Counted from the stretch's first letter, positions 8,528 to 17,400 are shown. The stretch is 64,000 nucleotides of DNA from Pedobacter sp. W3I1 (GCF_030816015.1 NZ_JAUSXN010000001.1:4960001-5024000), one strand, 5' to 3'. Notes: generated from the letters alone by a model not told the origin. Numbers and translations are program-made.

Positions 8528-9277
8528 TTAGTTATGTTGTTGTTTGTTTTCGTTTGTTATTGATTGATTTTCAGCGGTAACGAAGCTATCACGAACACCT
8601 TTTATCTCATCGTGATCGGGTGTGTTCATGATGGTTTCAATATTACGTATTCTGAAACGGATAGTGTATACCCAGTAACCGATTAATATCCAGCCTAAAC
8701 ATGCAGGATAAAATACCATACGCATGCGGCTGTCTAAATCGTAACTGTTAAAACCAGGATTACCACCATTGCCTGGGTGCAACGAATCTTTTAACCGGGG
8801 TAAAACAAAAAGTAATACGACCATCATTGGGAAAGCAAAAATATTGTAAATGGCCGAAATCTTGGCCCTTTTCTGCTCTTCGTCTATTGCATTGCGGAGA
8901 ATGAGGTAAGCAAAGTAGAGCAAAATTGAAATAGCAGCAAAATTCTGTTTAGGATCGAAGCTCCAAAACTGTCCCCAGGTATATTTAGCCCAGATGGCAC
9001 CGGTAACTAAACCTAAAATACCAAAAACAATCCCTGCATTAACGCTTTCTACTGCTTTGATATCGTCGATTTCACTTTTGCTACTCAATGATTTTACGCT
9101 GTAAAAAACAGAGATCGAAAAAAGAATAATCATGGCAAACCACATCGGGACATGGAAATACAGATTACGGATGGTTTCGTTCAAAATAGCCAGATGTGGT
9201 ACGCCTAGTAACAAACCCGCTATTGCAGTATAAATTACCAAAACTGAACCTAAAATTTTCCACCAAGTTTTATTCAT
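8528..9277 (-). CDS. ccmC: Heme exporter protein CcmC (CcsA family)
   Basis: 249 aa with about six transmembrane helices. The heme-handling motif reads WGQFWSFDPKQN (about residues 105-116), a variant of the WGxxWxWD signature. Conserved His residues flank it (HVPMWFAM near 42; HPGNGG near 167). CcmC presents heme to CcmE in the inner membrane. It is followed 2 nt later by the ccmD-like gene. A 150-nt spacer of repeated ATTCAATCATTCTCTC phrases separates it from ccmB. Confidence 0.9.
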   Translation of the reverse strand: MNKTWWKILGSVLVIYTAIAGLLLGVPHLAILNETIRNLYFHVPMWFAMIILFSISVFYSVKSLSSKSEIDDIKAVESVNAGIVFGILGLVTGAIWAKYTWGQFWSFDPKQNFAAISILLYFAYLILRNAIDEEQKRAKISAIYNIFAFPMMVVLLFVLPRLKDSLHPGNGGNPGFNSYDLDSRMRMVFYPACLGWILIGYWVYTIRFRIRNIETIMNTPDHDEIKGVRDSFVTAENQSITNENKQQHN

Positions 9278-9427
9278 ACATATATAATTTTGAATGATTG
9301 AGTTTTGAATGAGAGAATGTTCTTTTCTTATGCCTTAATAATCATCAAGGATTTAATACTTACGAATTTCTCATTCTATAATTCAATCATTCTCTCATTT
9401 AATCCTTCTCTCATTCAATCACTAATC
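9278..9427. repeat. Low-complexity dispersed repeat between ccmB and ccmC
   Basis: Repeated phrases of the type CTCATTCAATCATTCTC and their complements (TTGAATGAGAGAATG) make an imperfect inverted repeat. No gene is visible. Confidence 0.6.
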
Positions 9428-10093
9428 TTAATCCCTCCAAAGGTAAGGAAATAACAATAAAGACGTTGCCACCATCAATACATTTACCACCAGTAACATC
9501 GCTATTTCATCGTAACTATTCTCCCATGGCAAGCCATCAACAGCATTTTTGGCCAGTTTAATTAACAAGATCAACACCGGAATAATGATTGGAAAGCTTA
9601 AAATCGCCATCAACATTCCACCATTACCCGCTTTGCTTGCGATTGCCGAAACCATTGTAAATACAGTAGAAAAACTGATGCTACCCAATACCACGGCTAT
9701 GTAATACATTACTAAATCGGGTGGGGTAAAAGAATCGAAAACCAGTGTATAAAAACCTAAAGCAATTGTAGTAAGCACCAACATGAGGAGGATGTTGTAA
9801 ACCGTTTTAGAAATTAAAACCGCAGCCGGACTCGCTAAAATGTAACTATACAACTGCTGGCCTTTGGTTTCCTGCAAAAAACTTTTTGATACACCATTGA
9901 TTGAGGCAAAAAGCATGATGATCCAAAATAAGGCATTCCATGTTAATTTATCGCCCAGGCTAACAAAAGAGAGGTAACAGGTAAAAATAGTAGAAACCAC
10001 ATAGAGTAATACACCGTTAATGGTATATTTGGAGCGCCACTCTAACAATACTTCCTTGTGAATTAAATATTTAACCTCTTTGGCCAATTGCAT
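9428..10093 (-). CDS. ccmB: Heme exporter protein CcmB (ABC permease)
   Basis: 221 aa, six hydrophobic segments, typical CcmB N-terminus with a cytoplasmic amphipathic start (KEVKYLIHKEVLLEWRSKY) and the ETKGQQLYSYILASPAAVLISK loop. CcmB is the membrane subunit of the CcmAB ATPase that frees holo-CcmE from CcmC. No ccmA is visible in the window; the ABC ATPase at 33.4 kb is GldA-like. A TATCTTTG box ends 5 nt before the start codon, which predicts a leaderless or nearly leaderless mRNA. Confidence 0.92.
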   Translation of the reverse strand: MQLAKEVKYLIHKEVLLEWRSKYTINGVLLYVVSTIFTCYLSFVSLGDKLTWNALFWIIMLFASINGVSKSFLQETKGQQLYSYILASPAAVLISKTVYNILLMLVLTTIALGFYTLVFDSFTPPDLVMYYIAVVLGSISFSTVFTMVSAIASKAGNGGMLMAILSFPIIIPVLILLIKLAKNAVDGLPWENSYDEIAMLLVVNVLMVATSLLLFPYLWRD

Positions 10094-10098
10094 AACCG

Positions 10099-10106
10099 CA
10101 AAGATA
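10099..10106 (-). promoter_or_regulatory. -7 box of ccmB
   Basis: TATCTTTG on the minus strand, 5 nt from the ATG at 10093. It is one of six such close boxes in the window. Confidence 0.5.
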
Positions 10107-10326
10107 CTTTTATTGATAAATATTGCATGCTTAAATTGTTGTATTGTTGTAATTTTGTTTAAAGTTTAGGTGGCAGAAAAAAGTTTTAAACCACAGATGA
10201 AGAAGATAAACACAGATGGCATTTTTTCGTAGCATCACAAATGAGCTTACAAATATTCTGAAAGTCTAAATTAGATGTGTAACTAAAAAAATGCGTACAA
10301 CAATCTGTGATTAAAGCTATTATAAT

Positions 10327-10806
10327 ATGAACTACGCATCAGTTATAGAATCCCCTGTTGGCCCAATAACCATCTTAGCTGATGACGAATTTGTACATGT
10401 AATTACTTTTGCTGAAAAGGATATTACTGGATTATCAGAAAACGCACTTACGGTAAAGGTAGCCAATCAGTTAAATGATTATTTCAAAGGCGATCTAAAG
10501 GATTTCGATTTTCCAATAAAGCAAAAAGGAACTGAATTTCAGCAGGAGGTTTGGCAGAATTTATTGACCATACCTTTTGGCGAAACCACTTCGTATGCCA
10601 AATTTTCTGCACACCATCCACTAGCGATACGGGCTATTGCTGCTGCAAACGGAAAAAATAATATTGCCATTGTAGTGCCATGTCACCGGGTAATTGGCAG
10701 TAACGGTAAACTGGTTGGTTATGCAGGTGGTTTATGGCGTAAGCAATGGCTGCTACAGCATGAACGAGAAGTTGCCCAAAAAGGACAAACAGAATTAAAA
10801 TTTTAA
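10327..10806 (+). CDS. ogt: Methylated-DNA--protein-cysteine methyltransferase
   Basis: 159 aa. The active-site motif PCHRV lies at residues 118-122 with acceptor Cys119. The preceding helix-turn-helix region (FQQEVWQNLLTIPFGETTSY) and the GYAGGLWRKQWLL helix are diagnostic for the Ogt/MGMT family. It repairs O6-alkylguanine and O4-alkylthymine by irreversible transfer of the alkyl group to its own cysteine. No Ada-type metal-binding domain is fused. A cupin gene follows 20 nt downstream on the same strand and may be co-transcribed. Confidence 0.93.
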   Translation: MNYASVIESPVGPITILADDEFVHVITFAEKDITGLSENALTVKVANQLNDYFKGDLKDFDFPIKQKGTEFQQEVWQNLLTIPFGETTSYAKFSAHHPLAIRAIAAANGKNNIAIVVPCHRVIGSNGKLVGYAGGLWRKQWLLQHEREVAQKGQTELKF

Positions 10807-10826
10807 ACTATATTTTTTTTTTGCAG

Positions 10827-11216
10827 ATGAATACAGATCAAGCCGGAACAATTAAAAATTACCTAAAAGCCATCCGTTTAATTAACATTGAAGACGACAA
10901 ATGCGCTTTTGAAACGGGCAGAATCCCGATCCGCCAGCATATTAATGCGAATTATTTTTTTGCCCAAACCGATGTATCAACTTTAGAGAAAATTCCCCAC
11001 CCTGCACCGAGGAGGCAATATGTAATTACGCTTAAAGGTAAACTGAAGTTTACGGTAAGCAATGGTGAAACTTTCATCATCGAGCCGGGGATTACCCTCA
11101 TTGCCAATGATACAGCCGGAGAAGGGCACACCTGGGAAATTGTAGACGGCAATGAGTGGGAAAGAATCTATATCCCATTGGAAGAGGATACGGATGATTA
11201 TTTCATCCTAGATTAA
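10827..11216 (+). CDS. Cupin-domain protein
   Basis: 129 aa from the ATG at 10827; the frame opens with a TTG two codons earlier, which is less likely. The middle has the beta-strand pattern and glycine spacing of a single cupin barrel (QYVITLKGKLKFTVSNGETFIIEPG), followed by an acidic C-terminus (PLEEDTDDYFILD). The metal-binding His set of classical cupins is only partly present (HPAPRRQ; GEGHTW), so catalytic activity is uncertain. It follows ogt by 20 nt. Confidence 0.7.
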   Translation: MNTDQAGTIKNYLKAIRLINIEDDKCAFETGRIPIRQHINANYFFAQTDVSTLEKIPHPAPRRQYVITLKGKLKFTVSNGETFIIEPGITLIANDTAGEGHTWEIVDGNEWERIYIPLEEDTDDYFILD

Positions 11217-11257
11217 CATTTACCATAACCAGCTAACCTCTCATGGCATGAAAAGGC

Positions 11258-11656
11258 TTAAGCTGTAATCTTCTCCCCTCGCTTAACGCTAAAAAGCATA
11301 AATATAACCCCTACTAAAAGCACAATCCAGCCCCACTGAAAATGAACAACTTTACCGATAAGTTTATTGGCAAAACCATATTTAGTATAATTATTTGCAG
11401 TAAAATAAACAGCAACTACTGCTAAAACATACCAGATAGCCATTACAAAACTCATAAACCTAAAGGCCCCTACTTTTCTGATAAAAAGAAACAGTACAGA
11501 AATGGCGATAATGGCATAAGTAATCATAAACAAACGCGCATCAGATTGATACAAGTTCCAGTTGCCTTTAATCGGCACTTTTAATATGGGACAGAAACCT
11601 GCAATAACGCATAACAAAATGCCTAACCAGGCCCTGAATTTATTTAATACTAACAT
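11258..11656 (-). CDS. Hypothetical membrane protein
   Basis: 132 aa with four predicted transmembrane helices (about 9-25, 43-60, 67-87, 106-125) and short loops. A loop NWNLYQSDARLF after the first helix suggests a periplasmic hairpin. I do not recognise the family. It stands alone on the minus strand between a cupin gene and gldC. Confidence 0.65.
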   Translation of the reverse strand: MLVLNKFRAWLGILLCVIAGFCPILKVPIKGNWNLYQSDARLFMITYAIIAISVLFLFIRKVGAFRFMSFVMAIWYVLAVVAVYFTANNYTKYGFANKLIGKVVHFQWGWIVLLVGVIFMLFSVKRGEKITA

Positions 11657-11764
11657 AGTTTAAAATGATTACACTGATTTTCCTTCGGTTTGATTATACT
11701 GATTTAGAGATTACACCGATTTTGGTTAATTTGTTTAACTGTAAATTGAAAACTGCTAACTAAA

Positions 11765-12100
11765 CTATTGTCCCTCAATAATCCCCATCTTATCTGCAAA
11801 GTGGGCACAGTAATCGCGTAAATCTTCAACAATCAAAGTTTCGTTTGTGGCTTTTAAAAAGCTATCGCCCATGGTTTGCAAAGTTTCATAGAAAAAACGT
11901 TTCATCTCATCAACGGGCATATCTTTTGTCCAAAGATCTATCTTTAATGTATTTTTATAATTGTGGTCCCAAACCGATAAAAACATGGCCTTTGCAGGTA
12001 CTTTATCAGCGTTTCCAGCATCTGTACTCTCCCAAAGTATATTATCTGGGTTATTGCCTTCATCTAACTCAACGGTTATTTTAATTTCTGCTTTTTTCAT
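11765..12100 (-). CDS. gldC: Gliding motility protein GldC
   Basis: 111 aa, cytoplasmic, no signal. The sequence pattern (KKAEIKITVELDEGNNPDNILW, KAMFLSVWDHNYKNTLKIDLWTKDMPVDEMKRFF) matches the GldC family of Bacteroidota. GldC is a small soluble protein tied to gliding and type IX secretion in Flavobacterium. It is also kept in many non-gliding Sphingobacteriaceae, so presence does not prove motility. gldF, gldG and gldA are also in this window, 17-22 kb away. Confidence 0.88.
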   Translation of the reverse strand: MKKAEIKITVELDEGNNPDNILWESTDAGNADKVPAKAMFLSVWDHNYKNTLKIDLWTKDMPVDEMKRFFYETLQTMGDSFLKATNETLIVEDLRDYCAHFADKMGIIEGQ

Positions 12101-12239
12101 TTTTAAATTGATTACACCGATAAAAGGATTACACGGATTTACCAGTTAATTTTTCCGGATGCAAAGATGCTTATTTAATTTGATTCCACAGATTGGTTGA
12201 TTGCACCGATAAGGATTGTTGAGAATTTTTACGATTTAA

Positions 12240-12512
12240 TTACGCTACTTTTTGAAGTATCAGCATCAAAACAGCCGCAATAATGATAAATATCAGCTCT
12301 ATCACCCAGATCCGTTTAATATCTTTCAACGTAAATCGGAAAACTAAATCGGTAATAAAGGTTACCAGAATGAGGCAACCTAAAATAAGGAGATAAAAAC
12401 CACTCATATTTACTTGGCGGGGTGCTGTAGCTTTGTCTGAAAGAAGACTTACAGTTACCAAACCTAAACCGATGGCACTAACGATATTTAAAGGCGTGAT
12501 CCTTAAGCTCAT
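12240..12512 (-). CDS. Small hypothetical membrane protein
   Basis: 90 aa with three hydrophobic helices (about 8-24, 38-59, 68-87). No known motif. Its start overlaps the stop of the DEAD-box helicase gene by one base (position 12512), so it is the downstream member of a two-gene transcript. The role is unknown. Confidence 0.65.
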   Translation of the reverse strand: MSLRITPLNIVSAIGLGLVTVSLLSDKATAPRQVNMSGFYLLILGCLILVTFITDLVFRFTLKDIKRIWVIELIFIIIAAVLMLILQKVA

Positions 12513-13858
12513 TACTTTTTCTTATCGAATTTTTTACCTTTTTTAAAACTCTTTACCTGCTTTCCGGCCTTTGCTTTGGCTTTTTCCCGCACCTTTTTCT
12601 CTATCGCGGCAGCATGTTTTTTCTCGTGGAAGGCTCCTTGAAAATCAGGATCTTCCTTGCGTTTCTGCATATCAATTTCTTTCGCAATATGCTGGCGCTC
12701 TTCGTAAGGAGTTTCATCGATGAAAACACCTTCCGGAATCTCGGCCACCGGAATATACTGGCGGATCAATTTTTCGATCTTGCGGATATAATATTTTTCG
12801 GCATCCGTAGCAAAAGTAATCGCATCACCTTTGGCAAAAGCCCTACCGGTACGGCCAATACGGTGTACATAATCTTCAATAATGATAGGCACATCGAAAT
12901 TGATCACATGACTTACATCACTCACATCAATCCCCCTACTGGCAACATCTGTAGCTACTAGAACCCTGATATTACCTTCTTTGAAACTATTTATTGAGTT
13001 AATTCTGGTGTTTTGTCCTTTATTAGCGTGGATCACACGAACATTCTCAGCACCATATCTGCGCTCAATAAAACTGTAAATATTATCTGCAACGGTTTTT
13101 GTTTTACAGAAAATGATCAGGCGGTTAAAAGCCTCATCATTTTTCAGCAAATGCTGCAGTAAATTAATTTTTGTTTTGAAGTTGGGAACATAATATAAAG
13201 CCTGCGTTACGTTTGCAGCAGGGGTTGCTTGCGTAGATGCCTCAATCACAAGCGGATTATTCAAGAAATCGCCCGCAATTTTCTGCACCAAATCGCTCAT
13301 CGTTGCAGAGAATAACAAATTCTGGCGTTTACGCGGAACAATTTCTAAAATCCGGTGAATAGAGCCAATAAAGCCCATATCCATCATTTTATCGGCTTCA
13401 TCCAATACCAAAAACTTTAGGCTTTGTGTATTGATATCACCTGCCAAATATAAATCCAGGAATCTTCCAGGCGTAGCAATCAAAATATCAACGCCTTTTG
13501 CAATCTGCTCTTTCTGAGTTTTCGGACCGATTCCGCCAAAAATCACTAAAGAACGTAAATCAGTATAAGTAGAAAATAACTTTACCTGCTCTGCAATCTG
13601 CATGGCCAGTTCGCGTGTTGGAGATAAAATCAGCGCCCTTGGATTATCGCCCTGAGCATATTTTAATTGCATTAAAATGGGCAAAACAAAAGCCGCGGTT
13701 TTTCCTGTACCAGTTTCGGCGATACCAAAAATATCCTGTCCAGATAATACTGGTGCAATTGCTTTTTCCTGTATCGGCGTGGCAACGGTATAACCTGCAT
13801 CGGCAACTGCATTTAAAATTTGCCTGTTTAACTTAAATTCTTCGAACGATTTTGCCAT
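12512..13858 (-). CDS. DEAD-box ATP-dependent RNA helicase (RhlE-like)
   Basis: 448 aa from ATG 13858 (MAKSFEEFKLN). All helicase motifs are present: TPIQ (27-30), AETGTGKT (47-54), PTREL (80-84), DEAD (153-156), SAT (184-186), and HRIGRTGR in the second RecA lobe. A Lys-rich tail (KAKAGKQVKSFKKGKKFDKKK type) probably binds RNA. Members of this group remodel structured RNA in ribosome assembly and mRNA decay and are often induced by cold. A TATCTTTG box lies 6 nt before the start. Confidence 0.93.
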   Translation of the reverse strand: MAKSFEEFKLNRQILNAVADAGYTVATPIQEKAIAPVLSGQDIFGIAETGTGKTAAFVLPILMQLKYAQGDNPRALILSPTRELAMQIAEQVKLFSTYTDLRSLVIFGGIGPKTQKEQIAKGVDILIATPGRFLDLYLAGDINTQSLKFLVLDEADKMMDMGFIGSIHRILEIVPRKRQNLLFSATMSDLVQKIAGDFLNNPLVIEASTQATPAANVTQALYYVPNFKTKINLLQHLLKNDEAFNRLIIFCKTKTVADNIYSFIERRYGAENVRVIHANKGQNTRINSINSFKEGNIRVLVATDVASRGIDVSDVSHVINFDVPIIIEDYVHRIGRTGRAFAKGDAITFATDAEKYYIRKIEKLIRQYIPVAEIPEGVFIDETPYEERQHIAKEIDMQKRKEDPDFQGAFHEKKHAAAIEKKVREKAKAKAGKQVKSFKKGKKFDKKK

Positions 13859-13864
13859 AGCGCA

Positions 13865-13872
13865 CAAAGATA
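13865..13872 (-). promoter_or_regulatory. -7 box of the DEAD-box helicase gene
   Basis: TATCTTTG on the minus strand, 6 nt from the ATG at 13858. The distance predicts an mRNA starting at or next to the start codon. Confidence 0.5.
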
Positions 13873-13960
13873 GGCTTTTTAAGCGGAAAGCTTAAAAGCA
13901 AGTCTAAAGCAGAAAGGCCAAGGCTATTTAGAAAAGCAAAACCAGTAATTCTTCGTTACC

Positions 13961-14008
13961 GAAAGCCCCGCCATTCGCTTTACTTCGTGTCCGCTACTGT
14001 CGGGTTTA
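13961..14008 (+). repeat. Copy 1 of the GCCCCGC...CGGGTTTA dispersed repeat
   Basis: GAAAGCCCCGCC at one end and CTGTCGGGTTTA at the other, with GCTTTACTTCGTGTCC between. Related copies are at 21029, 35465, 43782, 44346, 61382 and 61519. Confidence 0.6.
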
Positions 14009-14100
14009 TTTAATCTAAAACAGTAACATAAAACTCAATTCCCCCTATCCACAGCATCAAAATCTTGCTACTTGATACTAGCTACTTAACACTAAATTAC

Positions 14101-14108
14101 TACCTTTG
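14101..14108 (+). promoter_or_regulatory. -7 box of pyrC
   Basis: TACCTTTG ends 5 nt before the pyrC start codon, the same spacing as at hscA and ccmB. Confidence 0.5.
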
Positions 14109-14113
14109 AAACC

Positions 14114-15448
14114 ATGAATTCTTACCTGATAAAAGCCGCCACAATTGTAAACGAGGGACAAAAAATTGTTGCCGATGTATTGATAAAAGATGGATTAATA
14201 GCCAAAATCGGTCAAAATCTATCTGTACCTGATGCACAAGAAATTAATGCAGAAGGACAATACCTTTTACCAGGGATGATTGATGACCAAGTCCATTTCC
14301 GCGAGCCTGGTTTAACCCATAAAGCCGATATTTTTACTGAAAGTATGGCCGCTGTAGCTGGAGGGATTACCTCTTTTATGGAAATGCCCAACACCGTACC
14401 CAACACTTTAACCCAGAATTTATTGGCTGATAAATATGAAATTGCAGCTCAAACTTCATTGGCCAATTACTCTTTTTACATGGGGGCCAGTAATGACAAT
14501 ATTGAAGAGGTTTTAAAAACAGATCCTAAAAATGTTTGCGGAATTAAGGTTTTCATGGGTTCATCAACCGGAAATATGCTGGTGGATAACGAAAAAACTT
14601 TAGAAAACATCTTTAGCAAAGCACCAATATTAGTTGCTACACATTGCGAAGATGAAGCCACCATCCGCCAAAACCTGACTGAATTCAAAGCCAAATACGG
14701 CGAAGATTTAACCATAGAGATGCATCCTTTGATCCGCAGCGCAGAGGCCTGTTATAAATCGTCATCACTAGCGGTCGAACTGGCAAAAACTTATCAAACG
14801 CGTTTGCATATCCTACATATTTCTACTGCAAAAGAAATCGCGCTGTTTGATAACCTTACGCCTTTAAAGGATAAAAAAATAACTGCTGAAGCTTGCATAC
14901 ATCACCTTTGGTTTAATGATAAAGATTATGCTTCAAAAGGAAATTTTATAAAATGGAACCCTGCTGTTAAAACAGAAGATGATCAAAAAGGCGTGCTCAA
15001 AGGCGTTCTTGAAGATTATATTGATGTAATTGCAACAGATCATGCGCCACATACACTGGAAGAAAAACAGCAACCTTATTCGCAAGCTCCATCTGGCGGT
15101 CCGTTGGTACAGCATGCCTTACCAGCACTGTTAGAAATGCATTTACAGGGTAAAATATCTTTGGAGAAAATTGTCGAAAAAACAGCACATAACCTGGCTA
15201 TCTGTTTTGATATCGAAAAACGCGGTTTCATTCGTGAAGGGTACTGGGCAGATGTAGTGCTGGTAAACCTGAAAGATTCCTGGAAAGTAACCAAGCTTAA
15301 CAATTTCTACAAATGCGGCTGGAGCCCCTTTGATGGAGATACCTTCCAGGCAAGTATTACCCACACTTTCGTTTCAGGCAATCTGGCTTATCAAAATGGC
15401 AAATTCACGACCGATCAGATTGGAAAACGCCTAACTTTTGCAAGATAG
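14114..15448 (+). CDS. pyrC: Dihydroorotase
   Basis: 444 aa, amidohydrolase superfamily, the third step of pyrimidine synthesis (carbamoyl aspartate to dihydroorotate). Visible metal and substrate residues: Lys145 in GIKVFMGSSTG, His177 (ATHCED), His232/235 (LHILHIST) and Asp309 (ATDHAPHT). The first HxH signature reads DDQVHFREPG: Gln59 stands where the first His is expected and His61 is kept. I recall this form from other Bacteroidota but cannot check. Length and motif order fit class I dihydroorotases. It is probably active, given the otherwise intact site. Confidence 0.9.
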   Translation: MNSYLIKAATIVNEGQKIVADVLIKDGLIAKIGQNLSVPDAQEINAEGQYLLPGMIDDQVHFREPGLTHKADIFTESMAAVAGGITSFMEMPNTVPNTLTQNLLADKYEIAAQTSLANYSFYMGASNDNIEEVLKTDPKNVCGIKVFMGSSTGNMLVDNEKTLENIFSKAPILVATHCEDEATIRQNLTEFKAKYGEDLTIEMHPLIRSAEACYKSSSLAVELAKTYQTRLHILHISTAKEIALFDNLTPLKDKKITAEACIHHLWFNDKDYASKGNFIKWNPAVKTEDDQKGVLKGVLEDYIDVIATDHAPHTLEEKQQPYSQAPSGGPLVQHALPALLEMHLQGKISLEKIVEKTAHNLAICFDIEKRGFIREGYWADVVLVNLKDSWKVTKLNNFYKCGWSPFDGDTFQASITHTFVSGNLAYQNGKFTTDQIGKRLTFAR

Positions 15449-15482
15449 ATTTGTTATATTTGTTTTATCACAATGAAATAAC

Positions 15483-15680
15483 ATGGAAACACTAATCGTA
15501 CATCCAAAAAATGAAGAACAATCAACTGCTTTAAAAGCTGTTATGAAAGTTTTGAAGATTGATTTCGAGACTGAAAAAAGCCCATATAATCCGGAGTTTG
15601 TTGCTAAGATAAAAAGAAGTCAAGAGCAAATGAAAGAAAGAAAAGGCGTAAAAATTGCAGTCGAAGATTTATGGAAGTAA
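15483..15680 (+). CDS. Antitoxin-like protein (DUF2683-like), partner broken
   Basis: 65 aa. The N-terminus METLIVHPKNEEQSTALKAV has the fold pattern of Bacteroidota antitoxins of RelE/ParE-type systems, and the C-terminal part (KIKRSQEQMKERKG) is basic and amphipathic, as in a toxin-binding tail. Its stop codon overlaps the start of a toxin reading frame at 15671 that dies after 17 codons. A similar N-terminus occurs in the antitoxin at 46761. It is thus an orphan antitoxin. Confidence 0.7.
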   Translation: METLIVHPKNEEQSTALKAVMKVLKIDFETEKSPYNPEFVAKIKRSQEQMKERKGVKIAVEDLWK

Positions 15681-15724
15681 TATTTGCTCCAAAGGCAATT
15701 GAGGCCATTATTAATGGTGATTAA
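15671..15724 (+). pseudogene. Truncated toxin remnant (RelE/ParE-like start)
   Basis: A reading frame starting at ATG 15671, overlapping the antitoxin stop, gives MEVIFAPKAIEAIINGD and then a stop. The first 11 residues match the typical start of RelE/ParE/YoeB toxins, which normally run to about 85-100 aa. The break coincides with the start of the DUF3810 gene, so the body of the toxin was probably deleted. Confidence 0.55.
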
Positions 15725-16790
15725 GCATTCTGAACATACAAAACTGATTATTTTAGTCAGCCTCGCTATACTTATTTACCTCTTTGGCTTTTACCCTGGT
15801 CTTGTCCAAAAATATTATTCCACAGGCTTTTATCTTTACATTTCTTCCGCATTAAGATTTATATCATCTATTTTTCCTTTCGCCATTGGCGATATCATTT
15901 ATGCCTTATTGATTGGCTTTGTACTTTATAAAATCGTGAGATTTTATAAACAACGAAAATTGCTAAAAAGACAGGATAGAATTCTTATTCCTTTACAGGT
16001 CATTAACTTCTTCTTGATTCTCTATGTCATATTCAAAATGGTATGGGGTTTAAACTACAGTCGGCCTAGTGTTAGCGAAGCGCTGGGCATAGGCAATGAA
16101 AAATATAGCGTTAAAGAATTGGTTATTCTTGGCGACTATTTCATTAAAAAAACCAATAATCTGAAACTGAAGCAAGGCAAAATCCCAGTTTACACAATCA
16201 ATGAACTGGAATCAAAGTCGGCAGCAGCTTATTCGCTTATGTCGCGAAAAAATCAATTATTCCGGTATCAAAACCCTTGTTTGAAATCGGTTTTAAACGC
16301 CTGGATGATTAGTAAGATTGGAATCGAAGGTTATTACGCACCGCTTTCGGGTGAAGCCAATATGAATATGAATTTACCCGACTTCGTAAAACCTTATGTA
16401 AGCTGCCACGAAATTGGACATCAGCTAGGCATTGCTTATGAAGACGAAGCTAATCTTTTGGGCTATCTAACAGCCAGCAACAGCCCTGATGTGAATTACC
16501 AATATTCTGCCAATTATGAAATGTTGCGGTATATTTTATTCGAGATCAGAATGAAATCTCCTGACGATTATAAATTACTTTATTTAAAACTCTTACCACA
16601 GGTTTTAGCCGATTTTAAAACCGAAAAGGAATTTTGGCGAAAATATAATGGCAATATGTTCGGTTATATGGATGCCGCCTTCGATAGTTTTTTAAAATTG
16701 AACAACCAGAAAAAAGGAATCGATAGTTATCAGGACATTGTAATTTGGTTATGGAATATACATAAAAAGGAGTTGACAGTTGCCAATTAA
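15714..16790 (+). CDS. DUF3810 membrane protein with zinc-protease motif
   Basis: 358 aa from ATG 15714; the frame opens at a TTG at 15684, but that start would lie inside the toxin remnant. Three transmembrane helices occupy the first 115 residues, followed by a soluble domain. The zinc-metallopeptidase motif HEIGH lies at about residues 232-236 (SCHEIGHQLGIAYEDEANLLGYL), with Glu residues downstream that could be the third ligand. DUF3810 proteins are widespread in Bacteroidota; the substrate is unknown. Confidence 0.8.
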   Translation: MVIKHSEHTKLIILVSLAILIYLFGFYPGLVQKYYSTGFYLYISSALRFISSIFPFAIGDIIYALLIGFVLYKIVRFYKQRKLLKRQDRILIPLQVINFFLILYVIFKMVWGLNYSRPSVSEALGIGNEKYSVKELVILGDYFIKKTNNLKLKQGKIPVYTINELESKSAAAYSLMSRKNQLFRYQNPCLKSVLNAWMISKIGIEGYYAPLSGEANMNMNLPDFVKPYVSCHEIGHQLGIAYEDEANLLGYLTASNSPDVNYQYSANYEMLRYILFEIRMKSPDDYKLLYLKLLPQVLADFKTEKEFWRKYNGNMFGYMDAAFDSFLKLNNQKKGIDSYQDIVIWLWNIHKKELTVAN

Positions 16791-16818
16791 CAGTTAATGA
16801 TAAAAACTGCAAACTGAA

Positions 16819-17400
16819 CTAGCCGTGAATGGCTTCTCTCGTTCCGAAACTCTGGATCAGTTCGCCCTCAAAATCTAACCATTCTTTCCAGCGTTTATCT
16901 ACATCAACATCGGTACTATACTTACGCGCAAAATTTAAAAATGTGGTGTAATGCCCGGCTTCCGAAACCATCAGTTCGTGATAAAACTTGGCCAGTTCCT
17001 GATCTTTAATATTTAACGAAAGTACCCTGAAACGTTCACAACTTCTGGCTTCAATCATTGCCGCAAACAATAACCTGTCAATAAAAGCCATATTCCGGCT
17101 TCCGTCTTTTTTACTGAATTTTACCAAACGCCCTACATAATCATCTTTCCGCTCGCGGCTTAAGGTATAACCACGTTTTTTTATAATTTCAATTACCATC
17201 TGGAAATGTTGCATTTCTTCTATGGCAATGGCAGTTAGTTCATCTACCAGATCCTGGTATTCAGAGTTTTGAGTAATTAATGTAATCGCATTGGTTGCCG
17301 CTTTTTGTTCACACCAGGCATGGTCAGATAAAATTTCTTCTAAATTCGATTCTGCAATATTTGCCCAACGCGGGTCTGTCAATAATTTTAATCCTAACAT
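16819..17400 (-). CDS. miaE: tRNA-(ms2io6A)-hydroxylase MiaE
   Basis: 193 aa, all-helical ferritin-like diiron protein. Iron ligands are visible as Glu31 (HAWCEQKAA), Glu62 and His65 (EEMQHF), a further Glu in EARSCERF, and EAGHYTTF near the C-terminus. MiaE hydroxylates the isopentenyl group of 2-methylthio-N6-isopentenyl-A37 in tRNAs reading UNN codons. A TAATTTTG box at 17423-17430 lies 22 nt before the start. It stands alone. Confidence 0.9.
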   Translation of the reverse strand: MLGLKLLTDPRWANIAESNLEEILSDHAWCEQKAATNAITLITQNSEYQDLVDELTAIAIEEMQHFQMVIEIIKKRGYTLSRERKDDYVGRLVKFSKKDGSRNMAFIDRLLFAAMIEARSCERFRVLSLNIKDQELAKFYHELMVSEAGHYTTFLNFARKYSTDVDVDKRWKEWLDFEGELIQSFGTREAIHG

